Below the pieces are notes generated by a model, which ran no database searches, was not told the origin of the DNA, and saw only the letters and a list, made by a program, of their open reading frames with translations. A program made the position numbers and the translations under genes. This document shows, piece after piece, positions 12,653-28,400 of a stretch of 64,000 nt of DNA (positions within the stretch are counted from its first letter, which is position 1; each line of letters opens with the position of its first letter). Origin of the DNA: Glandiceps talaboti (taxonomy: Eukaryota; Hemichordata; Enteropneusta; Spengelidae); NCBI RefSeq assembly GCF_964340395.1, contig NC_135552.1:3770701-3834700 (forward strand), written 5' to 3'.

Positions 12653-15600
12653 GTATTCAATATTTTTGATACATTTATCAAATTTCATTCATGTGTAGAT
12701 GTTTAGAGTGAGGATCACTTATATACCTGACTTGACCTTACGTCACATGACATGTAAAGGTCAAGAGTTTTATCATAGGATACCATGCAACAATCAAGGA
12801 TTCCGGATGTTTTTTTTTTTAAAGCCTAGATCAGATAACTCTTAATGTGTCACGTCAGGAATGGTTTGTTGTATACATGTATATTGGTAAGTGTGCCCTC
12901 TAGTGTTAGTCATTTTTTTTTGTTGAGTTAAAGTAATAAAAACTGTGTTTTCTTGTGTGTTACCTCATAATAAAAGATACATTTGTAGGGGAACACCAAA
13001 TCTTGGTGCATCCTTAGAATTGTGTGCATCAGTTGCACGTCAAATTGGCTAAGACGGCACACTGATTGTGAGAATACCAAATCCTGGTGTGTCACTTGAA
13101 ATTGTGTGTATCAATGGTGCATCAAATTGGCTTTAGAGAGCACACAGGCACCAGTACAATTTTGAACAAACTACATGAAATTGTGGAAGAGTTTGAAAAA
13201 TAATTTTTTTGATACAAAATGGGCTTAAAATGCAAAAATCATGACGAATGAAATGTTTCTTTCTGAAGTTTAGCCAGCTGGCTGAAATCATGGCCAACTT
13301 TGATTTTATTTATTTGTAGAGTGTCAGTAGATACATTTTGTACATATATAAATAATACATTTATAGCAGAGCTATATAAATCAACATGTACATGTAGGTG
13401 GAATGTACAAAGCTATTGTGCTTCATTGTAGTGGTTTGATCTTGAAAATCGTTGATACATGTACAGTACTTCCCAGTATGTGAAGTATACATATTACATT
13501 TCTCTGAATCCATTTCCACAAAGTCTGCTTTTCCAGGTCAAAGGTCAAGTGGTATAAAATATTGCAATCCAATATGGCTTTGATATCAAATTTTGAATAC
13601 CATACATTCATTCTACTAAATTATGAATTATGAATGAGTCCTATTTTAGAAACAGCTCTGCAGACTCCAGACATGACCAGATGTTTGTGAAGTGACTTTC
13701 AATAAGGGTCGACGTGAAAAAATCAAACAATCTGTCAAAGAATGACCATAATGTATTTTCAAAATCTTAAACTATTGCTAATTTTGAAACCTGGAAATTG
13801 CTTTTTGAATATTTCATTTTTTTTGCAAGGTACATATTTTTTCGACCAGTTAAAGTGTTCTTTATTCATAGTTGCCGTGCATAACTTTCACAATCAGCAA
13901 TAATAAAGTCTAGACTAAATAGTCAATGAAAAGTTAGAAACTGTTAGCAATAAAAAGGTAGTTTCAGATAGTTGACTTTTGACAATATAAAATATAGACT
14001 GTAAGATACGTTGTGACGTTTCACCCTCACCGGCCTCTGATCAGAAAATATAGATCACAAAAATATCACCACTTCAACATTTCATAATATCAGTTGTCAT
14101 CAAAACCTCATTATAAATATTACATTACAAAAAGGACATTCACCCATCCATCACTTGGCCTTTATGAATTATAGATATGGAATTAACATCATATTCTTAT
14201 GGCTGGCATGATATAAATTAGACAGTCATTGTTGCATTATGAATAAATTAATTATGATTTGCATCTAATTCATTAATTATTAAAGTATTGATTTTAGTAC
14301 ATTGATATTATGAGTCCAACATAATCATTAGTGGATGTTTAATGGAAAGATCTTCTGATTACAGACTTATCTGTACTATCAATTCACTATAAAGGTTACG
14401 TCAAAATTATCATGTATAGCCAGATTGTAATTTAACAAAGTTACTGTATTTAGTATTAATGTATACAAAGAACTAAATGCACATTAAATAAATGAATTAA
14501 ACTTATTTCACTCAATTCTTAGCGATATATGTGTCACTACATTGGTTGTTTAAATTATACAAGCTATTATACCATGCATGAGCCATTTAGAACAAAAAAT
14601 ATGGAATGCATACATTTGTAATATATACTGTGGTCGTTCTACGTCACGACAACGTGCATCTATATCACTGGTTCTACTGTGTTTGAAATACAACATGTAT
14701 GAGTCAAAACATTCAAAATTACCATAATGATTACTTTCCCCGATCTTTCTTTGATATTACTGGCACTGGTATAATTATGTTATTCTTCAATATTTTTCTT
14801 CATTCAACTGGAAAATACTCGTGACCCAAGAGTTGTCACTACTCATCTATCAGCTTGCGGCTTGTAGTGACAAAGACTTCATAGGTCACTCATATTTTAT
14901 TTTCCATGGCATGTAATTATATTTTGTTTATCAACAGTGATTATGTTATTTGTTTTATGACAGCCATCAAATGTACATGTGTTCGCCAATTCCATTTTAC
15001 TACCATGATATACATTGTACATGTGTATACGTGTATTAAGAATGATCACAAAAAATGTTGTTTCTGAGCTGAAATTTACATAATTTATGACAGACATTTT
15101 TCCTCTGTGAATCATCATGTAAATAAGCGATGTATCAAGTTTGTCGACAAATAACACTTCACCTGGACATACCTATACTATTAGACAACCAGTGATGTTA
15201 TAAAACCACCTGTTGAACAGTTGCGAACCAGATGTTCAAAAACGTAACTCATCTTTCTGTTTAATTTCCACAGATAGTGGTTCTCACCCTATAGATCCCA
15301 ATGGACCAGGAGAGATGGGTAGAGCTGTCGTTATACCTCCTGAAGAAGAGGCTTTGAAAAAAGAAATGTTTAAAATTAATCAATTTAATCTTTTAGCTAG
15401 CAATAAAATGTCTGTTAATAGGACACTTCCTGATGTTAGGATGGATGGGTAAGTCTTCAATTATATACAACTGCAGATATCAGACAATGGAGTACAGAAG
15501 CTGTTACAAGCAGGCAAAGTAAACAAATTAATCGGATTAATAACACATGACATTTCATTTCATGGTTTGATAAGAACAGTTTTATGGCCTCTTTATGTGT

Positions 15601-16381
15601 ACATGAAATGCCAGGGGAACTGGAAATTTGTTTGTGAACATGATGTACTATGTAAAAAGGCCATAAAACTGTTCTTATCAAATGATGGAATGTAATACAA
15701 GTCTCTGCTACCAACTGTTCGTAATCCAATTCATTTGTTTACTTTCCTTGTTTGTAACAGGTTCCATTGTCTACAGTTTGATGTCTGCAGTTATATACAT
15801 ACATACATGTACATATGCAAACATTAGACCAGAATGCACTTTAGGAGTACATGTCCTCGATCCCAAAGGCTTTTGTATGCTAATAGTGCAGTCATGTTGT
15901 CTACCATCTTGATGAAATGGTGTGTGTTGTACAACTCATTACAATGTACCGTATATTTAATACACTTGCCAATGAAATTTATCAATAGGTGAGAAAAAAA
16001 GATACAGAAGTTCAAAAAAAAGATTGACTTGGACTTGTTGTACAAGTATCTACTTTTTCTTGATTAAAATAAAAGTAACTTGTAGTGTTAGAAATTTCTT
16101 CAAAATGAGAACTGTATAATCTCCCATTTTGCTAGAACTACTTGTACATGTACTATTACTAACAGTCATGTCTAATTCAGTCTTCATTTCTCAATGTGTG
16201 CAACCTCTAAAATTACCTTAGAGAAAGAACACTGCTAAGAATAAAGAAATGGGAAGGATGATCACCTTTCGCATTGAAAACATCAATCAGGTGCTGAAAA
16301 CTAAGTTTCAAGATACAAATTTCATCAGATGTGTCAAAGAGATATTATAGTATTTAATTCTAATAATCCCTTCCTTGGTGT

Positions 16382-16471
<90 letters not shown>

Positions 16472-19400
16472 TATTACCACTGTTGTAACCTGGTATGAAC
16501 TTAGGACTACATTGTAGTGCAGTCATTCACCCCATCAGTGAACTTTCACCTCTCCAGATACTAACACGAAAGTGTTATTGGCAGTCCAATGTTAATACTG
16601 GGCTAGTTTAGTAATCTTTGTAATACGGTTAATTTGTTAGCTGTACTAGTACATGTATGGTATCATAAAGACAGAATGGGGTAGTGGTAGAAGGAGGGAA
16701 GGGAGAAAAGGGTATATCAAAACTGCATCATACAATAACAAGATTATCACTGCATAGGAAAGTTGGTGAAGTGAGGAGAGGATACATGTATATGTACATC
16801 ACAATGGCATTAAACACATCTATACATTGGCAAGGTTATAACTGCACATTAGGGAATACAGGGCTGCGGGATACCGGATATACATGTACCACAACTGCAT
16901 TACACACATCCATACATGTACAATAGAGGCAAACTATATCTATTGTTCTTCAATATGGTTGATTACACAAGTGAGTGATGTTAGTTCCTCTTTGATGTGA
17001 TTCTAATCACCCTGTGATAAAGATAGTATAAACATTGGAAGTCCCAAAACACTACACTGCAAGTTAATATGGAATTTGAACTCCCTACTGAGACTATAAT
17101 TAATTTCCATTCAGTAGCTTATCACAGTTGTATCAACATGTCCCCCGACAATAGTTTTAGTTTGTGTCTATCTTAGAAAACCAACAGCTCAAGTACCAGA
17201 GTTAGCATTCAGCCAAGTTGATTGACACTGTTACTGATCTATGTATCAGTAACCAGAAACAAAATAAGTCTGTAAGTCAACACAAATTGGTGGGTATGTT
17301 AAAATGGAACTTTGAGATTAATATCTTCTGGTAGTGATTTTTTGATTAACAAGTAGTGTAGACAAAGGAAATAGGAGGTGTGTGAGAGATTAGCAGTATG
17401 TCTAGAGTGATACCACAAGATTGACCCACCAACTACAGATAGGAATACATGGAACAGGGTCACTACATATACATGTACATGTAATAAACTCAGGAGAGAA
17501 CTTTAGAGTTGTCAAATAGTGAGTATAAATGAGAACATTTCTGCAAGTTCAACACATGTGAATGGAAACTAAAATTCATGAAGTTGAGCTTAGTAAACAA
17601 ACATCAGATAGAGTCTAGGTCATGTAGATAGTAGGTCAAGATAGTATCTATCAGTGAATGTTATTTTTATGATTACTGTTTCATGTATTAATACTAGTAG
17701 TATTCTATGTATAGGGCAACACACATTGTATCTAACAAGAAAACAAACATAGCACATACATGTAGTCTATGATTTATATGACTATAAAGTCCCTTTCCCT
17801 AGGCTGAGGCTACCAGTCTATGTAGATTATGTTTGAAGCTATCATTAACAATTCGTACAGTGCAAGATCTGTTGTACTGTTCAGCAGTTAATTTATAACA
17901 CTTACTGTGTAATGTATTGATACCGTATGGTGAATAGAGTTATCATCAGAGACGTTATCTGACTAGATCCTACAGCCTACAGTCCATCAATCTGATAATT
18001 ATCTTGTCAATGCTACTATCACGACTGTAGATTTAGTGCTGATATGAATACTCACAGTAGTTATGTTATTCAGAAAGTGAAGTGATAACCAGCCTCAAAC
18101 AGGAAATTAACCACTGGCAGTAGAATAGCTGTATTGATTACCATACATAATGGATACCAAACAAGGTGCATGTAGAGCTTTGCTATAAGGAAATACATAT
18201 ACTAAAGTTAAATGTCACCATTGCCACAACAACAATTGCTCTCTATGTGTTCCTATCATCTTCCCTGAAAAGAAGCTAACAAGGTGCGAAATATTAGACT
18301 TGTCAGGGTGTGTACTGTTTCATACAAACATAATTTATGATTGTCATATCTTCAGTCTTGTTTTCTATCATTTCCAACAAATTTAAATCTAACAGGTACA
18401 CTGCATGTAAAATACTTTAACTAATATTTAATGCCAAGAAAAAATAATTGGAAATTGGTAATTTACCTTGTCATAACAAATTTTATTGATAAACTTCATT
18501 TATATCATGCAAAAGTCAAGTTGAACGAAAAATATAGAATATAAATGTATACCCACGTCATTCTGTCATGACAATGCACATCTGTTTTATGACGATGTGT
18601 GTCTACTTTTCTTTAACATCACTGGTGCTTGTATAATTATGTTAAAAAAATATTTCCAATATTTTCTTCATTCAGCTGGAAATTACGTGTGACATAAGGG
18701 TTTTGTCACTACTTGTGACAAAGCCCCCTTAGGTCACTCATATTTTCCTTTGCTGAATGAAGGGAAGTATTTTGGAATAACATCTACATGTATAAGAACA
18801 CTTGTAACTACCATCGTCGCAAACCTGAGCCTCTTTTATGGCACCATCCAAAATGCGCCATCTTGTTATTTCAAAGTTCACGGAAGAAATAACAGCTCTG
18901 GTTTGCGAGAATGGTAACTACATGTTCATGTATAGCCCATTGTACTATTTATCTATCATTAATCATCCTTGCAGTTGAGATATATATTGAACAACATGTC
19001 ATGTGGACTGAAATATATGGTTTTGATCTGCTTACAATGTATGTAACATACCACTCACTACCACCACTACATACCGTACATGTATGTGGAAACAATGACG
19101 GAACTTTCAGTCTATGTGTCACAATGCTAGGAACTTATATAGAACAGTTATGTTTTAGTTGTCAATAATACATAACAATGTTTATGTTAGGGGGTCTAAT
19201 TTAAGTCCTAACTCCCTATCTTTGTTACAAATACAATATATGTATTTTTGTACTCCTAGATCTTGGAGGGGACGTCCCCTCCAAGATAATAGTCAACTTT
19301 TCTATATTCTTAGGTTATGTTTGAGTGCCTGTAGAGAAGGTGTCTATACTATTCCTATTACTTTCGCCATTCTCCCTAGCTTTTAAAAATGTACTGATAG

Positions 19401-22400
19401 TTTTGTATCTTTTATCCACTTTTCTGCATTCTTGCCTACCAGTAACTAGGAGTATGTTAGAGGGGCTAACCCTATACCTAACCTAAACATAACTCCCTAG
19501 CTTAATTACAAATATGTACCTGTCATACAGTTAGTCCACATCTACATTTTTTTCTATCAGTAATCAGAGGTTTTGTGTATGTTACAGGGTCTAACCCTAT
19601 CCCTAATCGAACTGAACTCCCTAGCTTAATACAGTTAACTTTTGTAACTTTTGTATAGTCAGTCCACTGTACTTCCTGATACCTGGTCGTAATCCTTTTC
19701 AACAGTACAAGCTTGTACAAAATGTAATCTCAGATTACTCAAACCATCGCGTGTGGAGGAACAACTGACATGTAAGATGTGGCAAAGTGGAATAATTGAA
19801 ATAGACTTGTTATCCTAGGGACATACAGTCACATTATGTGTTGTGTAAAATGACATTTTAAGTACTTATTTATTGAGTATATGACAAGAATGGGAAATGT
19901 ATTATGCTAGCAATCCATTTTGAATGCTTCAGGATCCTGGATATTTTGTACTATGTAGGCACAATAACATAATTTGGCAAAATCTAAGATTTCAAAACCA
20001 TTAATGGTTTTTTTTCACGGGTAATTTGAGAGACAGGATAGAAATTTAGAGTAGAGCAAAGGTGAGCTTGTTAATAATGATTTTCTGCAGTTGCATGTTT
20101 CTTTAGAGCTTTCAGGGTATTCCTTCCTTGTATACATGACATTAGATCAACTCAACAAAGAAATGACTTCAGGAAAGTGTGGACTGTGGAACATGTATAT
20201 TTGACATGATCAATACAACTTACAAGTATGTCAGAATAAATGAACGACAGTCACAAACACCTTTCCAGACTGCAAACAGGAAATTGAGAATACAGCGCCC
20301 TCGCTCAAATTGGGGGTATTATCACCTCATAGTACTGTTTCATAAGAGCTTTGTCCCTTGGTATTCTGTAGAAGTGTAACTCAGGGATGTTTTTCATATT
20401 GTTCAGACATTGAGGAAAGCAGCAATGCTCTATCATTAACCAAGTTAGTACATTTGTGTGACCTGTACCATGTTTTACCCCAAGGTACTCATGGACAGGA
20501 AGTACCGGTAGAACACCACCATGACAAATTTTGGAAACTATATTGATAACAGGCAAACACTGCACAGACACAAACTAAGTAGAGTTAGCACAGACTTCAC
20601 GTACAAATGTAGATGTAATGCGACTCAGAAATGCCACTTTTAAACTATTGCTGTTACTATCTCAAGCCCCATTTGTCAGTTAAAGTAAGTAAATAAATGA
20701 GGGGGTCACTGCAATATTTGAAAAATAAAAGACTTCATGATTTCCTTGAAATCAAGACTGAGCCACCAATTTTCTTAATTAAACTATTTCAAAAATACCT
20801 GGTACATGCTTTGATACGTGTGTAAGTCTAAGTTTATAGAGATTTGAATAACTTTGATATTTTGGGGATATTGGTCTCCAAAGCACATTCTGCCTTGAAG
20901 TGATTCACAAGACTTTGTTCTGTACAATGTATATGAAAATAGAATTGGTGTAAAAATTATAATTACACCACATTTTCTTTCACATCTTTAATAATGACAT
21001 TTGTACTACATAGACAACTACACACACTAATACCACATAGACAGTAGTCATTAGACCCATTTGCAATACTGTGTAAGACACGCCACCATGATTAATTATT
21101 CTAGCGCAAAAATAAAATCTGGCTTATGAGAATCGGCAAAGTTGGAATTATAATTAATTTCACACTACAAACACATTTCAACTTGAGAGATCAGAGAAGG
21201 CAAGTCCAAAATCATTATGTTCACAATGTCATACTATATGTAGTTTTACCTTTGCATATGGTATCAAGTTTTGTATTAGTTCCGAACTCAAAGCGTAAAT
21301 ACATTGTAGTTTACCTTGTATATTTCGGCTAAATCACTTGACCTTTTTTCATCAGTGACATAGACTTGTCATATGACTGCAGAAGGCATTGTGAGGCTAT
21401 TAGAAGACTGAATGACTTAGCTGAGATGTACTAAATAAATTATTTACTCTCTGAGTTAGAACTTATACAGATTGAAATATAATTCCAGACCAAGGAAACG
21501 ATGTTTTTTGTTGTAATTGTATGTTAGCAGTATTATAGCAGTTTGTGTACGTATATGCAAGATATTACAAAAGTCATTGTTGAAGACACAAAAATATTGG
21601 CCTGTTACAACACTTTTGTAGTAACATTCACGGATAAAAAAACACAGTCAGAATTAACTGTATCATGTACAATTGTTTCTTGGGAGAACATTTCTTGATG
21701 TATTTATACTACAAATGTAGCATTCAATTAAATATCCATGACTGACATGATAAATATAGCCCTTATTAGACTAGAGTAGTAGTAGAAATAATAAAATTGA
21801 TTGACTCTGAACTGTCGTCTCATTATCTCTTGTTCGGTTCGCTAACATTTAAGTGTAATTTGTCAGTATTTGCATCTGGCATAATAATTTTCTTGCCACT
21901 AGTAATTTAACCTCAAAGTAGTCATGGTAACTAAGTCAATTAGATGTCTTTGTCCTGTACCAATCATCTTCTAGGTCTACTACAGATATTTGTATTACTT
22001 GATAAGTTATGTACAGTTCTCCTCAGTCTCATTAAAATCTGATCTGTGAATACAGCTTGATTGCTTTATTTATTACTTCCTTCGTATATTATCCTTTGTT
22101 GTCAATTTTCTGGTCCTGGAATAAATGATAATCTAGGAAGGAAATAGAGGTATTAAAATACAGCAATGAAGCCATATTGGCACATCACATTTAATGAGAT
22201 TGAGTTCTACTGTCCAGGATAAGTCACTTCATAAATGTTGTCTCTCTCCAAAGTCTACATGTATGGTCATATCGCATGATGCACAGAAGTCTAACTTTTA
22301 TTTTCTATTTTTTTGTCATTTTTACACAAGATATTGTGATATGTGATAGTAGTATTTTGATAAGTAGGTGAAGACTAAAATTCTATCACTATGTTATGAA

Positions 22401-25400
22401 TAAGTATAAAGATAGTATTAGTGTTAACACATACACACTTACGTGTACATGTAGTAGGTGTGACCCTACATGAAGGGTCTATGATAAAATCAAAGAAAAA
22501 TCAGGAAGTTATGGCAATTTTCAGCATTTTGACTGATATTTCAAACACAGCAGAACCAGTGATGTAGACACGTGTTGTCGTGACATAGATGTGTAGTCAT
22601 GACGTAAAACGACAAGGGTATAAATTCCCATATTTTTTGTTCAATTTGGTTGGCTTATGCATGGTGTAATGATTGAGATTTTAGCAAGTTTGGGTATCAT
22701 AGCAAACCTATTACATGTACATTATAATTCTTTAATGTCATCTTGTTTGTCTCATTTTATTTCAGATGTAAAAAGAAGACATATCCTCCAGTCAGTCAAC
22801 TTCCAGCTACTAGTATAGTCATAGTATTTCACAATGAAGCCTGGAGTACACTTGTAAGAAATGTACACAGTATCATCAATAGGTCACCTAGGGAGCTTCT
22901 AGAAGAAATTATACTTGTAGATGATGCCAGTGAAAGAGGTAGACCATTTAAGTTTCTCTTTTTACCCACAAAGTAAAAATCTTTGTATTTTGTGTGAATT
23001 TTGGAAACATTGAAGCTATCATTATTAGTGAGCATTAGTCTGACTCTGTCCATTTGATTTTCTTTTGTGAAATCATATGTTTGAAAAACATGTATCTTAT
23101 TATCAATATTATTATCAATATTATCTTATACCATATAGTCGCATCCATATTGTCTCCACTTTCATTTCGTGGGTGACAGCACCATCACATTCATGCAGTA
23201 ATGCTATATCTCATGGAGTCATAATGGGTGAATGGTTAGAACTTAGAGTGGCCGGCTTGCAATCTACAGGTTGCAGGTTCAAGCCCCATCACTGACGTTT
23301 GTTTCTGAGTGGCTAAATCCTTAGGCAAGATTTGAACCTGGGGGTTTTATATAACCTGTTTAAAAAAAAAGAGAAAAAAATAGGATACTAATAGTTGGCC
23401 CATTTACCCTTTAATGACAGTATAACACTTTCACTGTAATTTATTACTTATGGAAGTACATGCTCAATGTAACATACAGCATGGCATATTTTTGAGCATT
23501 GCAACCATATTTATCTTATCTACACATAAGTTTAAACTGTTTTCAGTCCTTGAAATACTGCAAACTAGTAGGTAGACAATTTCTCATTGACCCTGTTTTT
23601 ATAAGGAGCCTTTTTGAAGGTGAAATTTGTCTGACAGAAATGTATAATTCAAAGAAAAGTGAAAAGGCAATTAGGAAATAAGTTTATTTAGTACCGGTAT
23701 ACATCAATTTGATAAAAAGGATTTCTATGTATGTACATTTTTGTATTGCTCCTTATCAGTGAAGTCTTAAATCTATGGCTTTTGTCTACAAATATAAGAA
23801 ATTTGGATCCCGACATTATTTGTCAGCGATATATTATAATTAATTATTTTTCAATTCAGATGCCAACTGTCCATTTGTCAACACAATCTGTGGATGACTG
23901 TGTGTAATTGCATTATTAACAAATGAAATTTACAAGAGCACAGCTGGAGAACAAACCTACCATGTGTACAATTGTATGTGTGTCATTGATTACAAAATGA
24001 CTTCTCAAAATATAATCAGTCAGAACATATTTATTTTCAATACTGTTTTTTTTTTCTGTACCAGGACAAATAGAAATACCCAAAGTACATTGTCATAGTT
24101 GGATGGGTATAGATGTTACCTTGCTATGTACTATGTACTACTAATAGTGTGTCTATCTGTAAGTCACAGTTGTGTAACAGTTATCCATATAACTGTGTAA
24201 CTAGAGGGTTGCATGTCTTTTTTCCAAATCTCAATTATAGTGTATTGCATATACATGTACATGCAGTAGACCATGTGGTGACTCCAACTCCAACAATAAG
24301 CCATATTCTGGTTACTGAAGTGATTTGACAAAGTGAGGGCTAGAATTTAGTGATGGCCACTGAATGTATGGCAATGCATAAAGCCATGAACAAAATGTGT
24401 GTAAAAACTAAGAACTGTATGTTCTTAAAAAGGAAATGACAGTCATGGTTAGGCCTGTTTTTGATTACTGGTAATTGCTAGTGAAATAGTACAGTGATAA
24501 CAACATGGGAAATGAGTGCTAAGTTCATGTCTGTTGTCTTTATATTACTATACATGTACTGTTCTGACCATCATTTTCTGCCCCAAAACTGCTTACAAAC
24601 AAGACTCCAAGTGACCAAACCATGAAATTCTTTATTTCTCTGATAACGAGAATGTGGTGTATTTTGGCATACTTCCTTATTTCCAATATGATTCTCTGAA
24701 TAAAGAAAATGTAGAGTTTAATACATTGTATATATATCACACCAGAGAGGAACAGTCAAGATAACTTTATTAAAAAATTGACACAGCATACCAGTATATA
24801 GTCTAGTTATCCTTGTGATTATATCTAATGATAAAATTAATTGTATCCTATTTACAGTAGACAATACATATCAAGCCATTTTCTTCATGAGATTTCAGAT
24901 TGAGATATAAATCTAATTTTGCTTGTGTGATATTCTGAATATAATTACTGAGTTACATATTCACAAATGTCACTGCATTATATGCATTTAGTAGACAAAT
25001 TAGATTTTACATATTAGACTTTCAGAGAATTTGAAATTCTGAATAAAAATGACTTAAGTCTGGAGTACATGTAGTATAAGACAAGTCTAAGTGTTGTTAA
25101 TATAAAACCATTATCTTTTTAGTAAGTGTTGGTTGATAAAGTGGTAATACATGTCATATCTTAGCAATTAATCTAACTGACATTATGACAACTCAAAACA
25201 GCAATATAGTACCATGTCATCTAAAATATGTGAATTCATCCATTCATGTAGTCAGCCTGAGTCAGTGATACATTATTGAAGTTATGTATTAAGGTTTCAC
25301 CCCCCCCCCCCCCAAAAAAAAAAGAAAGAAAAAAAAATGAAGAAGACGAGAGAGATACTTGGTGTAATTAAGCACTATAACTTATAATACACAAAATGTA

Positions 25401-28400
25401 GATTAAGTGTAGTATACACTTACATGATCTATATTGTATATACAAAATGTAGATTAAGTGTAGTATACACTTACATGATCTATATTGTATATACAAAATG
25501 TAGATTAAGTGTAGTATACACTTACATGATCTATAGTGTATATCACTCTGATAGAAATCTGATTGAGGAGAATACTGGATTTTACTTTATTTACCATTAT
25601 ATTAAATCTACTATTTGTCCTTTACCTCTCTTTTATTTGTACCTCAGGTGACCACCTTCCTCCCTGAGGAAGGCAAACATCCCCCCCCCCCCCCCTTTAG
25701 GAAAAGTACAGTAGATGTAAGATATGACAAATAAAGCAAATGAACCCTTCCAATAACCAGATTTTAATCAGATTACATCAATGTCTTCTTTGCAAGTAGA
25801 ACAGTATCGGTAATGATTATGTGACTGTATATCATATAGTAATAAAAATTCACATAATTGTACAAGTCCATGAAATTGGAATGTTTTATTTTCTTTTTAC
25901 AGAATTTCTTGGTAAGGAATTAGAAGATTATGTCAGCAAACTGCCAGTTCGGGTTAAAATAGAAAGAATGGGGAAAAGAAGTGGTTTGATTCGTGCCAGA
26001 CTTCGAGGTGCTAGTGTGTCTACTGGACAAGTTATAACATTCTTAGATGCCCATTGTGAATGTACTATGGGATGGCTTGAACCACTGATGGCAAGGATAG
26101 CTGAGGACAGGTAGGTTTTATATATGTATGTCTTGTTATAGCATAGACCCATGGGGTGGGGTGGGGGGAACAGGTAAAAATGACTTAAATTATACATATA
26201 TATAATATATCCATACCTCTCCAATAACTGGGCTTGGGAACCATGTTGAAATACTTTGGGAACTCAGGTAGATTTTTGTACATGTACCTGTACTTCCATA
26301 GTAGTACTCAAAAGAGTCATTTTCCCACTTGGATAGCATCAAGCTAACATTTGGGTTCTGTCATATAACTGTATAATGCTATTGAAGTGTTTTGTGTAAA
26401 TAATACATACACTTGGTTGGTAAAATCTGTTTATTGCATCCTGTTTTTGTAAGAAGTAGGGTAAAAGAAAATCTGTACTGAGTAATAATGAGTATAAATT
26501 AGATAAATGTAGGCTATATCCATGTAACCAAAGAACTGTCTTCATTTCACAAAACCATTATGTGTATTAGGGACAGTCTTAAATTGTCACACTAGCAGAG
26601 AAAGTGAAATTAGCTCAGTTAAAAGGAGATGGGTTTTTAGTTCATGCAAATTGCAATCTTCTACTTACTTTATCACACTATTATTAGTAGTAGTATTGAC
26701 TTTATTTAATATTAATAAATTGTTGAGTTATAGACTTGTCTTATATAATGTGGAGGAAAGCATGTGTTTTTTTTAGATGATTTGTTTCTTACATTGCTGT
26801 TCACCAAATGTGATTGGCTAGACATTTGACTCAAAGGCATCTTACAAACCATTAGAAATGATTGAACTGTTGTGTTGAGTTTTGGATTTCTTACTGTTTG
26901 ATGCCTACACGTGAACAGGATTTTTCAAGAAAATTGTAGATTTGAACAATTGTCAGTAATTTTGCTAGAGATTGTGTAAATATGTGTAGGTAGTAGTACC
27001 TAAGTTTACTTAATTAAGGTTCCTAAACAAAATGATAGTATAATGTATAGAGTAAATTATATCAGTTTTGACTTGATTTCAACATTGCTAGATGTACCAG
27101 GACATTAACACTGATCTCAACATAAACAATAATGAATTCAAAATAAGCCATTAATTTAAAAATGCCAGATTTAGAGTGAAATTTATATGCAGGTCAGTAC
27201 TGTGAAATTTGGTGAAATGTACTGAACGGTATTGAATACTGTCTTGCTCTAAATGCTGTGTAATACAAATACATTATTGGGAAAAGTCCTACTGCCTGTC
27301 TGTTAGGTATTAGGTACATAATATAATAATTGTGAGGTTTAGGAGACAACATCATGATATACTTTCCAGGCATATTTGCAACAACGGAATGAGAACAAAA
27401 GAATTTCTCTGACTTTGCACCATAACAAAATTTGGCTTCCTCTAATAGCTTGTGCAACAATCTGAGGCAGTCCCTTTCATTGTCTATTAGCTGTAATACT
27501 GAAAACCTATTAGACAAATAGTCCCTGGTAAAACCCTTTCTCGTTACTGTAAGATTGATTGGGTCTTGTCTCAAGGTAATTAAACTTGGTGTATGTATGA
27601 TATCCTCTAGGTTTGTTTATGTTACAGCTGGAGAGGAAATCAATAACCTGTCAGATTACTTGTCAATATCATCATGGTTGAAATCGTTAGATCAGCTGAT
27701 TAGATGCACTCTTTGTGATTGCTGTGATGATACAAACCAATGTCAAATTATATATGTAACCAGCATGTCACGCAGAAATTGATGATAACAGGTTGCCATG
27801 GTAACTGTTATACTTTTGGTTTGATTTATATGGCAAATAGCAAGTATACAAATGCATAATTTATATACTAAGGGGATAACACATGAAACCATTGTCAAAC
27901 AGGTCATATGTAATATGGTTTATTGCAAGTGTTAAGGCCTTAGCCCATGACATAAAAATAGAAGTACAAGTATTCAGAGATAAGAGCATAACAACAAAAG
28001 AACTAATACAATAATGAAAAAGAGAAAGGAGAAAAGATACAGATCAGCAAATTATGTTTCAACTTGTCAGGTCATATGTATTTCTATGTAACACATGAAA
28101 CCATTGTCAAACACGTCATATGTATTTCTATGTAACACATGAAACCATTGTCAAACATGTCATATGTATTTCTATGTAACACATGAAACCATTGTCAAAC
28201 ATGTCATATGTATTTCTATGTAACACATGAAACCATTGTCAAACATGTCATATGTATTTCTATGTAACACATGAAACCATTGTCAAACACGTCATATGTA
28301 TTTCTATGTAACACATGAAACCATTGTCAAACATGTCATATGTATTTCTATGTAACACATGAAACCATTGTCAAACACGTCATATGTATTTCTATGTAAC

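Larger units (their letters stand above)
15449..22765 (+). other. GALNT(+) intron 2
   Basis: 7.3 kb, the largest intron. Carries MITE family B copy 1, a TG microsatellite, family A copies 4 and 5, the 28-bp palindrome, the THAP fragment on the minus strand and a family D piece. Confidence 0.9.

Noticed and set aside
23225-23300. Functional tRNA gene
   Set aside because: B box present, but no acceptor-stem pairing and an unrelated body with A-rich tail follow: a SINE.
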